A stretch of DNA of 64,000 nucleotides. Source: Dactylorhiza incarnata. Lineage: Eukaryota; Streptophyta; Magnoliopsida; Asparagales; Orchidaceae. Below, in pieces: positions 22,776 to 34,774 of this stretch. The stretch's first letter is position 1, and every line of letters begins with the position of its first letter. Location: contig JAWHQI010000049.1 in NCBI GenBank assembly GCA_033032865.1, positions 7,130,001 through 7,194,000 on the forward strand. Reading direction: 5' to 3'. The notes beneath the pieces were generated by a model, which worked only from the letters and a program-made list of their open reading frames with translations, did not search any database and was not told the DNA's origin. Both the position numbers and the translations under genes were made by a program.

Positions 22776-24352
22776 CGTTGGTTATAGAACGATCACCTAG
22801 GGGGGGGGGGGGGGGGGGTTAGGTGATTTTGGCTGTTTTTAAATATTCTTGTCTGAAATGTATATAATGTAAGCACAGCAAAGAACTATCAAATAGAAAG
22901 TCTCAGCAAACAACACAAGATGTATAGAGGTTCCTCAAGATAGGGTGTCTTGAGTAGTCCTCATTCACTCTGCGCCTACCAAGCAGTTTGCTAGGCTCGG
23001 CAAACTCCGCCAATGTCTCTGGCCTGCACGCCTTATAACTCGGACCCGCAAGTCCTTGCAGCCTAGGCCCGCAAGCCCCTTCACTGCACCTGAGCCCGCA
23101 AGCTCGACACTCAGGCCCTCAAGCGCTACACAGCACAGACCCACAAGTCTTTCCTCTTGAGCAAGTCCCTACAGCCTAGGACTGCAAGCCCCTTCACTAC
23201 ACCTGAGCCCATAAGCTCGACATGATTGGACCTGCAAGTCCTCTGCCCTAGCCCTCAAGCCTCACAGATCTCAATCCCTCAAGCTCGTCACTTTGATCTG
23301 AAACCAGATCTAACAGATTTGGCCCGCAAGCCTTATAAATAAAGATATACAAAGTTTGTTCTTCTGCCTGATGGAGATCGTCTACTTGTCTTGAAGAAGA
23401 CGCCTCTGAGTTGAATCTTGAAAGCATAGATCTTCTTCAAGCCTTCCTTCTATCTGGACTCTCCTTATCAGTCGATGAAGCTAGACTAGTTCTTTTTGAA
23501 CAAAGGATGAAGATTGACTTGTTCTCAGTTCTTGTTTTTTACTTTTCCCCGCTTTTTCTGTTCTATTGAGAAATGTTGGGCAGGATTCTTTGAGTCCAGG
23601 ATTCGAGAGAGTTTTTAGGGCATTCATTGTTCCCTTTTATAGGACTGAGAAGCCACTTAACGGTCTCCTATGATGCCCTACTATAACAGACGCCCATACC
23701 TTAAGAGCATGCGCTGATTGGACAATCAGGCGGCGCATTAAATGCTGACAGCGCATCTGGCATTTTTGAATCTGTCTCGACGATGTTTCTATTGTTACGA
23801 CGACATGGGCAAAATCTCGATGACAGGACTTATCGTTGTCTTGAACTAGGATAGATCATCAAATCTCCTTCCCTTTTCTTCAGATAGAGATATCTCGACG
23901 ACACGGGACATCCCTTCTGCACTTGCACTTAAGATGACATGAAGTCATCTAACTGATGTCGACGTAATCTTCTTGATTGCTTGATATCGTTGTGACCACC
24001 TTATCTTGTTGACGACATAATCGACATCATGTCGATAGACCATTCTTCAGCAAATGTCCGTCTTCATATGACCTTCTTTAGTCTTCTCGACGACAGTCCT
24101 TCTTTACGACAATATCGTTGACATCATTCATACTTAGCGTTTTCAACGACAAGGCTTCTTTACGACGATACCTGTCTTGTTCAACCTTATCGACGACATG
24201 CCTCTTTTACGACGATATCTATTCTTCCTTAGCCTTATGAACTTGTCTTCTACTGATATGAAAAAGCTAAGAAGATAATTAAATACATAGTGAAGTTCTC
24301 TTGAATTGGTGACTTCTCCAAATCAGGAATCATGAGGGAAAGATTCCCAACA
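22776..24352 (-). repeat. 5' LTR of B
   Basis: 1577 bp, homologous to 5483-7060. The terminal G-run is expanded to 19 G (22800-22818) against 7-8 in the other copy. TATAAAAGG on the minus strand lies at 23633-23641, and the hairpin array at about 22996-23340. Confidence 0.92.
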
Positions 24353-24357
24353 ACTAT

Positions 24358-25632
24358 CAGATGAGTAGTTACTTATCTGAACAGTAGACTTCCTGGGAGA
24401 CACATCCTTCATAGGCTCACTTTCTACTATTAGTACTATCTTACCACCAAGAGCCAGTTCTAGCCATGTGGTTAGATTTGAATTCTCAACTACTTATGGT
24501 TCTTTTTCCTTATTGTTGTTTCTTGCCTCTGGGATGTCCTCCATCTAGGCAGAATGTTCCTTATCTGTTGGATTAGAGCACTCTAAATGGGCCTCCCCTT
24601 CTACCATCTCAGTATTGTGGGCTGAGATTCCCTCTAGGAACTCCCCCTCAACTAGATCACTCCCCATAATGGAGCTTCTCCTTCCTTCAGAAACCTCTGT
24701 GTGTGCAGGTTCACTCATGATCTCTGGGATCATATGATTTTGAGCTACCTCCCCCTCTGTCAAAGCAGGGTTTGGTAGAGATGGGACATCTTCTTCCTCA
24801 GCATCCTTGGACAGGTTTGGGTCTGGAATTGATGACGCTCCTTCTCTTTCAGAACTGCTAGAGTATCCTACCTCCTCTGAGTCATTAACAACCACATATT
24901 TCTTTTTCTTTCCTTTTGAAACAGTTTGGGCAATCTTGGGAGTTTTGGGAATGTCTCTCTCCCATCTGTCCAGCATTTTTGAATCTAACCTCTTTGAGTG
25001 GTGCAGAGGTGCTCCCATACATTTCTTCACAATATTTCCTAAGGTGTTCAGTAGTTGGATGGATAGAATTCTTCTATATCATGGAGTCTTCGGGGAGTTC
25101 TTGATTCTCTGGAACAAAAAATTTCTCCAGTTTGTCTTTTTCGAAACAATGATCCTGCACATTGTTTCAAACATTTCTTTAGAGATACTGTCATGGGAAC
25201 CAGGCTTGCACAGCATTACTTTCCTTACAATGTCTGCAAAGAGCTTTCCTTTCTGATTGAATTCGGCCTTCTTAATAGACCCGTAGGTCTTGCCACTTTG
25301 CCCACACCAGGCATATTCAACGGATAGATCCTCAGCTGTCAGGTCTTCCTCTTCGACTTCTTTTTCTAACCTTGGAATTCTCAGAGCTTTTCCTAAGTTC
25401 TTGGCAGTTACTTTGATCTTCTCCCCGACAATAGTCGATTTTAAAATTGCCCCTGAGCTATTTACTCTAGCTCCATCAAAGAACTCCTGGACTTCTTTGT
25501 TCATAAGGGCATTGGGTTCACAGAGTAGATACTCCAGCCCCGTTGATTCTACTAAGGTGATTATGGGCCTTATATCTTATGAGCAAGAATTGAAATGATT
25601 GAGGATTCTTCCATCTTTGGCGCCATTAGAGC
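24358..25632 (-). pseudogene. Envelope-like ORF of A, N-terminal half
   Basis: Starts at 25632 (MAPKMEESSIISILAHK), with a frameshift near 25575. The segment 25079-25504 has the conserved region of plant transposon third ORFs: VRKVMLCKPGSHDSIS and a Cys/Trp-containing core. The segment 24545-25030 is an acidic, Ser-rich linker. After removing B it continues at 5482. M has a homologue at 38259-39540. The frame shifts at about 25060. Its role in copia elements is unknown; membrane function is not supported by what I see. Confidence 0.75.
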
Positions 25633-25639
25633 AGAAAGT

Positions 25640-26260
25640 CGAGAACGAGTGATTGTCGGAGACGGAACGCAGGTTTGTCGTGAAAATGACTTAAATCAAA
25701 TAAAAGCATAATTTTTGACCTAAGCATTCACTCTATTTATATTAGAAATAGATGAAGAGATGCGTACCTTTTTGTCTTGATTAATAGATAGAAAATCCAT
25801 CAGATAACTCTGATTAAAGATCCAATATAGAGTTAAGTGTTTGCATTTTATTTCAACGATGTGTATCTTTGTCGTCGATAGTGTCATCGAGACTGCTTCA
25901 GCATTGTCGTCGAGATTCCACCAATAATGTTGAGACACAGATTTTGTCGACGAAACTGCTCGTTCTGTATCGCTGATAATTCATCAATGTCGTCGAAATA
26001 CTCATCTGATACTTGTCTAACTTGAGCATTCCTTTGAGGGATTCTTGGGGACAATGTTATTTGTATTTTCTCTTAAAAACTCCCCCTCAATATAAGCAAG
26101 AGAGAGTTCAACTTCTGATGGAATGTGTATAGAGATTTGAGTGATCATCACATTATTTGAAATCCAAAGTATCATTGCTTGATCTATTTTCTTGATTAAG
26201 TTTTCTTGAGTGCTTATTTACTCCAGCTTGTGTCTGGAGCATTCTGTCCAAATACCAAAA
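25640..26260 (-). other. Spacer of A replacing pol, with LTR-start-like segment and second PPT
   Basis: A purine tract on the element strand (26080-26092) is followed at 26079 by a segment that begins like the A LTR (ACATTGTCCCCAAGAATC beside ACATTGCTTGCATAGTTCC in the opposite sense) and is rich in CGTCGA words. The region 26093-26260 has no recognisable RT or RNase H. Pol is cut just after the protease aspartate (about 26250). Confidence 0.5.
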
Positions 26261-26263
26261 GGG

Positions 26264-28234
26264 TTGACATTTGGACATACCTGCAAAAAAGATTATTTAT
26301 CCTTCGGTACCCAATTGGAATTAGGTCCTAGGTTCATGTTAGGGAAATAACCAGAAGTACTATACTTATGAGCGGTCTGCCCTCTTCTTGCATTAGGCAC
26401 TATTGGATTGAACCAGCAGTCCAGAGCAAAGTGACAAATCTTTCCACAGCACCAACACTCATACCCGTTGTATCTTCTCTTATGTCTCTCCGCCTTGAAA
26501 TGTTGGTGGGTAGGAGTGAATATATCTGACTTAACAGGCCTTGGGTGAACCTGACAATGGTGAGTATGTAGTTGAGCTGGTCTCAACACTTTTTGGTTCA
26601 CTACCTTGGGAACAGGCTTGGCTGCCTTTCCCTTAAAAGTATTGATGCTACAGATCCATGGACATGAGAACCTGGAATCCTTACATGTGTCTTTTCAAGA
26701 GGTGTTTGAGAAACACTTGGCCCAAAGCTTGCTTTTCTACGTGTGTTGGTGAATTTACTGCTTTTTGTAGAGCAAGCCATGGTCAGATGCTCATGTGAAG
26801 ATTCCTGGTTTGAGAAATTTGATGCCAGTAGTTTCTCTTTATAAGAAGGTTGGGCTTCAGTTGTCTTGCCCTCAACTATTTCCTTGCCAAATCCTACACA
26901 ACTCCTGAATATGAATGGTGCAGAGAATTGGTCAATAATAGGTAGGACAATCTTGGGCATTGAGAAGCTGGCAACAATTTTCTTCTCAACCAATAACATT
27001 TCCTCAAGGACCTTAATGACTTTGTTCTTCTTTCCCAACTCAAGGACCTAGTGACATCCTTGAGTTTGTCCATTTCTTTGCTCATAACAACCAGCTTCTC
27101 AGCTGTCTCTTGGAGCTCAGATTGGACAGATTTTAGGTATGTTATTTCCTTTGATTGAGCTCTAAGAAGCTTTTTGCTTCTTTTCAAAGCAATCCACATG
27201 GCTTCATTATGCTGAACTAGTTCAGATTCAACCTCGTGTGGAGATCTTGAGGACATGTTACTGCAAGCAGATCCACACTCATCCTCATACACAGGTTTAT
27301 CATTGATTCAGAATCAGAGACAGATAAGGGGCCCTAATAAGTACCTTCCCAAGAGAGGTGCAGTCATCCTGGATTTCTTCAGTTATGTCCATAAGAACAA
27401 TGAGAACTTCATCCTCATCTTCTAATGAATCTGAGTCAGAATTACTGAGTGTTCTGATTTTCTTAGCGATGTATTTTTTCTCAGATTCCTTCTTGTCCTT
27501 TGGACTTCTTCTATCAGTACTCTTCTTGGGTTCTTTCTTCTTAGATGGACATCGATCAATCATGTGACCTGTATCTTTGCAATGACAATACACTGGGTTA
27601 GCCAAAATAGATTCATTGAGTTTAGAGATATACATTTTCACCTTTGAAGATTTATTCTGGTCATGTTGACTAGATCTTCTGGAGTTGGAGGAGGATGTTT
27701 TCTGTCTGTTTCTTCTTTTCTAGACATCTTTCTTTTGAACTGCTTGGTGAGGAGTACTGGCTCTTCAACAATGTCATCAGATTTTGATGAGCTTGCATTA
27801 GTAGCTTCTGTGTTCTCAGAGATATTCTGAATTAATAGAATATTATCTTTGGTACTCCTCAAGCTTTCCCCCTCAAGAGTAGTAACCCTTTCACTAGTGT
27901 TCCCCTTTAAATTTTCTTCCACGGGTTCATTCATGTAGATTTCCAAGGAATCTCACATATCTTTTGCTGTTTTGCAATGACTTAAGTATTGAGATGTAGA
28001 ATCATCAATTGCATTTTCAAGTATGTGTTTTTCTCTTTCATCCACAGTAGTTAGATCTTCAACTTCATAGGTGAACTATGATAGAGTGTAGGATCCCTCT
28101 TCAACAACCATAAATAACCTGGGATCTAATGCTTCCATGAATAACTTGACTCTTAACTTCCATATGGCAAAGTTCTCTTTGGTGCAAATGGGTAACCTTA
28201 TTGATCCCATCTCTTGATGTTGCTCACAGGCCAT
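26264..28234 (-). pseudogene. Gag of A
   Basis: Start at 28234 (MACEQHQEMGSIRLPICTKE), homologous to B gag. A stop follows near 28071, then an open stretch 27638-27946. The knuckle region YCHCKDTGHMIDRC near 27575-27615 has its first Cys replaced by Tyr. A coiled-coil segment lies at 26894-27292 and a basic tail at 26293-26601 with ECWCCGKICHFALDC, a second CCHC-like knuckle. It ends in FWYLD, the start of the protease motif near 26260, with a 2-bp loss there. Several frameshifts. Confidence 0.85.
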
Positions 28235-28298
28235 TGAAGAGTCACAACCCAATCAAAAACTTGTAGATATTGTTCTAAGTTGTTTGGCTTTTGAACTT

Positions 28299-28317
28299 AA
28301 CCTCGCTTTGATACCGA
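28299..28317 (-). promoter_or_regulatory. Primer-binding site of A
   Basis: Element strand CGGTATCAAAGCGAGG, a two-base variant of the initiator-Met type TGGTATCAGAGC, directly after the 5' LTR. Confidence 0.85.
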
Positions 28318-28318
28318 T

Positions 28319-30057
28319 TGAAAGATATGGGTTGTCTATAAACTACACCTAGAGGGGGTGATTAGGTGTTTTCAATTTCTTTGCTACTTTAAAGGTTTAT
28401 CAATCACAGCACACAAGCATCACAGAAAACACACAATGATTTATAGTGGTTCCCAACTAGACAATGTGTCTAGAGGTAGTCAACTGTCCCTCCCACCTAT
28501 CTAGCAGTGTGTTAGATTAGGCAACTTCTCCAACTTAGATCTTTTCACTATAATCAGATCTTACAACTCAGGTCCACACAGAACCCTACAAAGCTTATAC
28601 TTTCCAAGTCCTACAAACTCAGATCTTCAACAAGATTCTACCAAACTCAGGTTCACCAAGAACCCTACCAACTCAGATCTATCACTAGATCCTACAAGCT
28701 CAGGTTCACAAGGAACCCCACCAAATAAGAAAGAAGTTGTTATGTTGTAGAAGAGAAGGCTTCAAGATATATGCTTTGAGTACAAGAAAACTTCTTCTTC
28801 TAGCAAATGTAAGTCCAGTGACCTTGTGGATTACTGAACCTTTCGTTTTAAACTCCTTTGATCTTCGCAGCACAGCCAATGAAGTCTTCTTGTCGTTTTC
28901 TTTTCTTTCTCTTCTGTAAGTATATATCATAAAAACTTGAGAAAGAATACTAAGTAACCATCTTCTGTAGAAGAGAAATCTTTCTTTTATACTCATCTGC
29001 ACTTATGCATAAAGCCCCTTATTGATTATTCCATAATCAATTTCCCGTTTGAAAACGTGTTGCAGAATTTGGAAATTCTTTATCATAATTACTGGCCTTT
29101 CTTGGAACTTGCAGAATATAGAAATAATAAATTTCTTTCTTTATCAATGTGTAACGGCTATATTCGGTAGAGAATATATCATTTACTGCTCCTTGATTTG
29201 TGCGCAAGATAGGCGGCATGCGCATTCCCTGATTATCAATTTTCAAGAAAGTCTACGCATTAAATGCTACTTTGCACTCTGTCAAGACGATGTTAATCCT
29301 TCAAGACGATATCGTCTTGATCAGTGTATACGATATATATACTTCACGATGATATCATCGATATGCTTCCTCCTTCATGGCTCTACTTAAATATCAGAAT
29401 GATATTACTTCTTTTAGACGACATGAGGTCTTCAAGCCGATTTTTGTCCAAGTGAACCTTTCTTTATGAATCAAGTAGATATATATTTTATCCTTCAATG
29501 TTGAACATCTTATTCAAGACGATATCATAGAGAAATCTTAGCTCTATCTGTGATAAGTTTTCTTCAAGACGATGTTGTCGATATTTGAGCTTTAGCTTTA
29601 TCTACAACAAGCTTTCTTCACGACGATGTCGTCGACATCTGGAATTAATTTTATCTGCAACAAGCTTTCTTCACGACGATGTCGTCGACATCTGGACTTA
29701 ACTTTATCTGCGACAAGCTTTCTACATCCTTCAAGACGATGTGCTTTTATCAAGACGATATCGTCGAAATTATTTCGACGATATGATACTTTTCTCCATG
29801 GTTCTTCTGCTGAGTCTTGAGACGATATTTTACTCAGTTAATTTTCATTACTTTTATCGTCTATATACCAGTGATGTAGCTTTGATGCTTTCTCAACGAT
29901 ATGTTCAGTCCTAGATGATTTTAGAATTAGAAAATTTCCTGATATATGATTTATCTTCTGCAGTCATGAATAAGCTATATCATCAAATACATAATGTATT
30001 AATTATTGATCTGAGCACTTCTTCAAATCAGGAACATTGCCGGCACAGTTCCCAAAA
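28319..30057 (-). repeat. 5' LTR of A
   Basis: 1739 bp, homologous to 2504-4248. The outer end has mutated to ...CCAAAA. TATAAAAG on the minus strand at 28984-28991. Hairpin array at about 28530-28720; U3 palindrome block at about 29285-29900. TSD ATATG at 30058-30062. Confidence 0.93.
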
Positions 30058-30062
30058 ATATG

Positions 30063-30700
30063 CACTAATTCAGTCTTGATCTTTGTATCCTTTGTTAGCT
30101 TCTTACAGAGATGGAGTTAGGAAGCTTTCTGAAGCTTGTAGAAGATGAAATGTTGCACATAGATCTGTTAGGTGGAATATTGAACAGGAGAGAGAGATTA
30201 AATAATAATATATTACGGTTATACTCCTTCCAGGAATATATTATAATCCTTCTGTCGATTTATTTGAATTGGAATTTGAATAACTTGCCCTTTTTTATTC
30301 TTCTCCAGTTGGAATGTACAGAGAGAATTATTTCTCTTTGTCTATCTATGTTCATGGCCATTAATAGCCTTCTAATTTCATCACTTTTGAATATTTGGAA
30401 TTTTTTTCTCTTCTTGTACATGTGCGACCCATTATATTTCAAATATCTTCCATATATACCTTTGAATTCTATTATAAGCAGCTTGTAAATCTACCTCAAC
30501 TTTGAATTGAGCTTCGTTGTCGACGTTATGTCAATTCATTATCGACGTATCCATCAAGATAAATAACATAGACTTCAAACTCTGACTTCTGCATAGAATA
30601 CCATTCAAAGTTGCGTTGACTTCTAATGAAGTGTCGACTGCTAATGAGTCCAATATTTATAGTGTTTTAATGACTCATCCAGGCTAGTTTTCATACATTT
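30063..30700 (-). mobile_element. LTR U, second half
   Basis: Continues U after the A insertion. Read on the minus strand, 30480-30640 aligns with U3 of G at 35860-36010 (GTCGACG words, TACGTCGATAA, ATTGAC-AACGTCGAC). The right end is approximate. Confidence 0.65.
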
Positions 30701-30719
30701 GCACTACACATTTAGTCCT

Positions 30720-31491
30720 TAATTGCTTATATTGAACTTGGACACACTTTCATTGTAAGTGCATTGTTTTGGCCTATTGTGGTGTGAAATTGTGCGCTTT
30801 ATTGTTGGGGGTAAGCACATGGTGCTCCCCATTCTTTTTCTGGTGTTTGGGTTATGCTGCAGGTGTGTTCCCAGCTTGTGTATTTGTTGTGCAAGTGGGT
30901 AGATCATCATTTTTTGTAGAATTATTTCCTGTGTAAATCGCACGGTCGTGCGTTTCCTTGAAGCACGATCAGTGCGGCCGTGCACTTTCAACTTTGTACT
31001 AGGATAGTGATCTTCCCCCACTCGTGCATTTTTTCCTCGCACGGTTGGACTCAACCGTGTGTGAACAAAACACACGATCTCTTATTGTTTGCCAGATTTC
31101 AAGTTGTTTGGATTTGCCTGTGCGTTTTCGCGCACGGTTGGTTTCGATCGTGCGTGAGTAAAATTGCACGGGCGCTCTGCTTCATCTTCTTGGGCTCTCA
31201 AGGCAATTAATATCGCACGGTCGTGCGTTCAACCATGCATGACCAAATTCTGATTGTTTTTATCTAAAAGCTGCAGACTTCGCCCTTGAGAGGATCCATC
31301 TTCTTCTTCTGCCATTTTCATCGCAGGAGGAGCTCCAGCTCCATTTTTCTTCTACCTTCCATGAGGGCTTTTCCCTAGGCCGCCTCCATCATCCAAGAGC
31401 TTCCAAGGAGGGGATTCTAGTCCTACACTCATCATTAAGCAAGGAAAGTTGTTGATGATTTGTTTGGGGTTTGTTTGTTTTGTAAAGTTTT
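30720..31491 (+). mobile_element. Truncated LTR W (gypsy-type)
   Basis: No ORF. The region 30930-31235 is built of CGCACGGTCGTGCG-type palindromic words, followed by a CT-rich, gene-leader-like stretch (31290-31440). This layout resembles L at 45631-47352. The right side is cut by V; the left end is not resolved. Confidence 0.45.
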
Positions 31492-33280
31492 TGTTAAATT
31501 ATCCAAACTAAAATAGATAGAGGAAAGTATACCTATCGTGAATAGTATAGGATATTTTATAGAAAATATCATAGTCGTATTTAGTCCTGGGTCTCGTTGA
31601 TTACTTCTACTTATAAGGAATGAACTATAATTTTATCGGAGTAATAATTTGAATTGGTTTTTAATTTTTATAGAACGATAATATATACGTATAACTAGAT
31701 TTCTAAACGATGATTCCCGACGTCGAATTACCTTTAGACGAAAATTGTCTTTTTTAGAAGTAAAAGATATGACTTTTCAAAACATTAAAATGGCTTGGCC
31801 GTGGAGGTTCCATAAGTATGAACGCACCTCTCTTGAGGGTACACCCACCTGAGATTAAGAATATTCGACCGAACTCTCATTCTTTAATCGAACCTACTTA
31901 ATACTCGCTTTATGTTGTGAACCCCTCTATTGGGTTTTTATTCCAATTTGGGAGACTTACCTCATCCTCTCTCGAGGGTAGAGTGCACTTCTCTTTACCC
32001 ATGAGCGATCAATCGATACGCACGAGCCTCTCGGCTAACTAGTGTATGGAAACAGAAATAAGAACCATGCATCGATTATATTGTCTCACTCAACGTTTTT
32101 CTCGGGTAAACCTTAAGCTCGTTAATTACTTTTAGAAAAGAGATATTTTAATTTTTAGAAAACTATTTATTTTTACCAATGCTCTTCGACATCGTATGCT
32201 AAAGAAAATTAGCCACTCATCGGAATGGAGACGACTTAAGTAATTAGAAAAGACATGTTAATATTTTAAGCGGATATAAGCGGGTTTAACAAAGAAATTA
32301 AAACTTATAAAATGCAAAAATAATATTCGTCCTAACCATCTTAATCAAGCGCTAAAAAGTACTTAGCCTCTCATCCGGGATGGGGGTGGTATAGAACAAT
32401 TATAGAATAATTTGAACACTTAAATTTAATAACTTAAAAGAGTGTTACACACTCAGAACATAAAATAGGGTTTGGGAATATCACCCAAAAGCTACTTCTA
32501 AACGTTAAATTAAACTATGTAAAACTATGTTGCAATAAGAAAACAACTATTTTATTGCCAAAATAAAGGTTACAACTAAACTACAAAAGAGAAAACTATT
32601 TAGAAATGCAGAAAATAACTCACATACGCTCTACACTACTCCAGAAAAACACTAAACACACAAAATTCTGGATGATAAATGCTTCAGCCGACCCCTCCTA
32701 TTTATAGGAAAAATTTTATTTTTACACACCCTCGGTCACGGGCGTGGCCGAGGGGCGTGACCCTGAGGCGTGTTGGGAGGATAGGCTCAGCCGCCTTCTG
32801 GAAGCTTTTGACCAGGAAAATGGCTGCACACGGCCGTGACTTGAGGTGTCATGGGCGTGACCTTGGACGGCAGACGTCAAGTTCAACTGGGGTATGACGG
32901 TTGGTGTGTACGCTAGCTTCTGGAAGAAGTTGATGGGTCACAACCTCTATCACAGGCGTTACTTTGCAAATTTCGACGGGACCAGGTGTCGGTCGATGGG
33001 ACGGGATGTCGATCGACGGGACGGCAAGCTGGTCGACGGGATGGGAGTTCGATCGAGCTGGAAATTGGCATTTTAAGCTTACGCGCCCTTGGTCACGGGC
33101 GTGACCGAGGTCGTGACCTAACAAAAAATGCCAAAATTGCTGAAAAACAAAACAAAACTGAGTTAGTAAGAAAAATAATAAAACAAGCAATTTATTCATT
33201 AATTTACATAAAATATTTACAATAATACTTAAATTTATACTAAAAATTATGCTAAAATACGTATATTTTACTACTTATCA
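31492..33280 (-). mobile_element. LTR V (gypsy-type) with PPT side to the right
   Basis: Bounded by TGTTAAATTATCC at 31492 and TACTTATCA at 33280. On the minus strand it starts TGATAAGTAG, preceded by purine tract AAATATGAGGGTATT (33281-33296), so it is a 3' LTR. TATAAATAG on the minus strand lies near 32698-32707. U3 contains GGTCACGGGCGTGACC and GGTCGATGGGACGG words at 32740-33120. Confidence 0.65.
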
Positions 33281-34194
33281 AATACCCTCATATTTAAGCG
33301 TTTGCTATTCCAGAGCAAAATTAGGAGAGATCCATATGGGATTAACATAAGTTCTAATTTTTTGCTATCATTTTATTTAATCATAAGAGACTGAAAAATA
33401 AAAAACCCGGAGTATAAAGAGTTAAGTCCTAAATTATGCAATTGATTTAAGTAGAGTGAAATGTCTTAGCCAAAAGACTTCTTAATTAACCAATTAGCAA
33501 GCAAAATTGCAATCATTAGTAAACTAGATTAGATCGAAATTATAAGAACCTTTGTTTATTGAAATGTGAAGGAAAAATACAAGTTACTAATTATGCTCTC
33601 AAATGATTTTTTGAATTAAAACTAGATACAATAAATTTGCTAAGGGGAAGAGGGTGAAAGCTTTGGCAATAAGAAGAGTACTCGAATTAGGGGTGACGGT
33701 TTTTATCCTTCCACCCCTTCTTTTTAGTTTTCTTTGGTGCCCCCCCCCCCCCCCCCCCCCCCCCACCCGTGGTTTACGAGGGAAAACTAATTCTTTTGTT
33801 TTTGTTAACTCAATGCTTATGTTTACGGAATGAAATCTTATTCTCATTAACAAAAGATCATTTAAATTTTTATTGGGGGCCTTTGTTTACAGAATGAATT
33901 CTTATTCCCATTGACATAAGATCTTTTTTTGTCATGCTAAATTGGTGCATATAAGGGGTTTTCAAGAGAAATTTTAGAATAATAAAAAGAATTAGAGAGC
34001 AACCTTAGTAATTTGAATATTCTTAGATTTCTAATGACATAAAGTAGGGATAATTGTAGTCTAAAGTTGATTTGCCAACATAATACAAATGTCTCTATTT
34101 TAGCTAGTAGAAGTAGTGCTTGAAAACAAAACTTCTATTTAAATAAAAAACACAAGATATTCTTTAAAACTTAACCCCGAACATTTAAATCTAT
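33281..34194 (-). other. V internal remnant, C-run and AT-rich DNA
   Basis: About 33281-33590 is non-coding 3' internal sequence of V. A C-run lies at 33739-33764. At 33825-33935 two copies of a GTTTAC(G/A)GAATGAA(A/T)TCTTATTC word stand about 70 bp apart, like ends of short DNA transposons. The remainder is AT-rich, with no supported gene. Confidence 0.4.
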
Positions 34195-34774
34195 CAATCT
34201 TAGATAAACAGATAAATAGATATTGTGAGCTAGCGCTGACGGTAAGTGTTACCGCCCCGTGGTACCCATAATGGAAGGAGATTCGCGCGCCAGTCATCCA
34301 GGAATGGTAAGCATATTTTGTTCTTTAGGCAACCGATACCGCACCTCGATAGAGTTACAACATTGCGTTAGCACAATATACGATTTCCCATCAAATAGAT
34401 CACATTCTTTATTTGGCTCCTCAATCATCCTGATGATTGTCGCGCTTGCTTTCCAATCACCCCCGCGCGTTAGGGTTTACACCACTCATTAGCCTCTTTA
34501 CAAATTAGCTCCACTACTCCAACCAATATTTTCATTTGAATGCCTTTGGCCAGGTGTCCCACTTTCATGACCGCTACCACCAGCGGTAGATGCTACCGCC
34601 ATGCGGTAGAGCATAATTCAGATCACGATGTCCAATTGTGCATTACATTTACGTGTATGCATTAAGTAGTGTCCTTGTATTTCCTGAACACTATAAACAC
34701 AAAACAAGCTTGATCAAATACATAATGGGATTTGTTATTCTAAAACCAAGAGATGCGGAACACATGTTCCAACA
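34195..34774 (-). mobile_element. LTR fragment J
   Basis: On the minus strand it begins TGTTGGAACATG and aligns along about 570 bp with K (49750-50320), including GCTAGCTCACA and ACCACGGGGCGGTAAC. Both have TACCGC/GCGGTA words. No PBS or PPT; the far end is truncated. Confidence 0.6.

Larger units (their letters stand above)
5483..24352 (-). mobile_element. Copia element B (SIRE-like), interrupted by D and E
   Basis: Minus-strand copia element inserted in the envelope-like ORF of A. LTRs are 22776-24352 (5') and 5483-7060 (3'); the PBS is at 22756-22773 and the PPT at 7061-7075. Flanks ACAAT (5478-5482) and ACTAT (24353-24357) look like a TSD with one later change. Own length is about 9.0 kb after removing D and E. 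It encodes gag and a complete pol in copia order (protease, integrase, reverse transcriptase, RNase H). No envelope-like ORF is left between pol and PPT. Confidence 0.92.
2504..30057 (-). mobile_element. Copia element A (SIRE-like), interrupted by B
   Basis: Complete minus-strand copia retrotransposon with outer LTRs at 28319-30057 (5') and 2504-4248 (3'), a PBS at 28299-28317, a PPT at 4249-4265 and exact TSD ATATG. Own length is about 8.7 kb once B (5483-24352) is removed. Coding content is gag (26264-28234) and an envelope-like ORF (25632 down to 4635, split by B). Pol is missing from just after the protease motif, so A was non-autonomous or has been deleted. Long LTRs plus an envelope-like ORF downstream of pol are the known layout of SIRE/Maximus copia elements. 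Confidence 0.93.

Noticed and set aside
24358..25632. True retroviral envelope gene
   Set aside because: Position fits SIRE-like third ORFs but no signal peptide, membrane anchor or cleavage site is visible.
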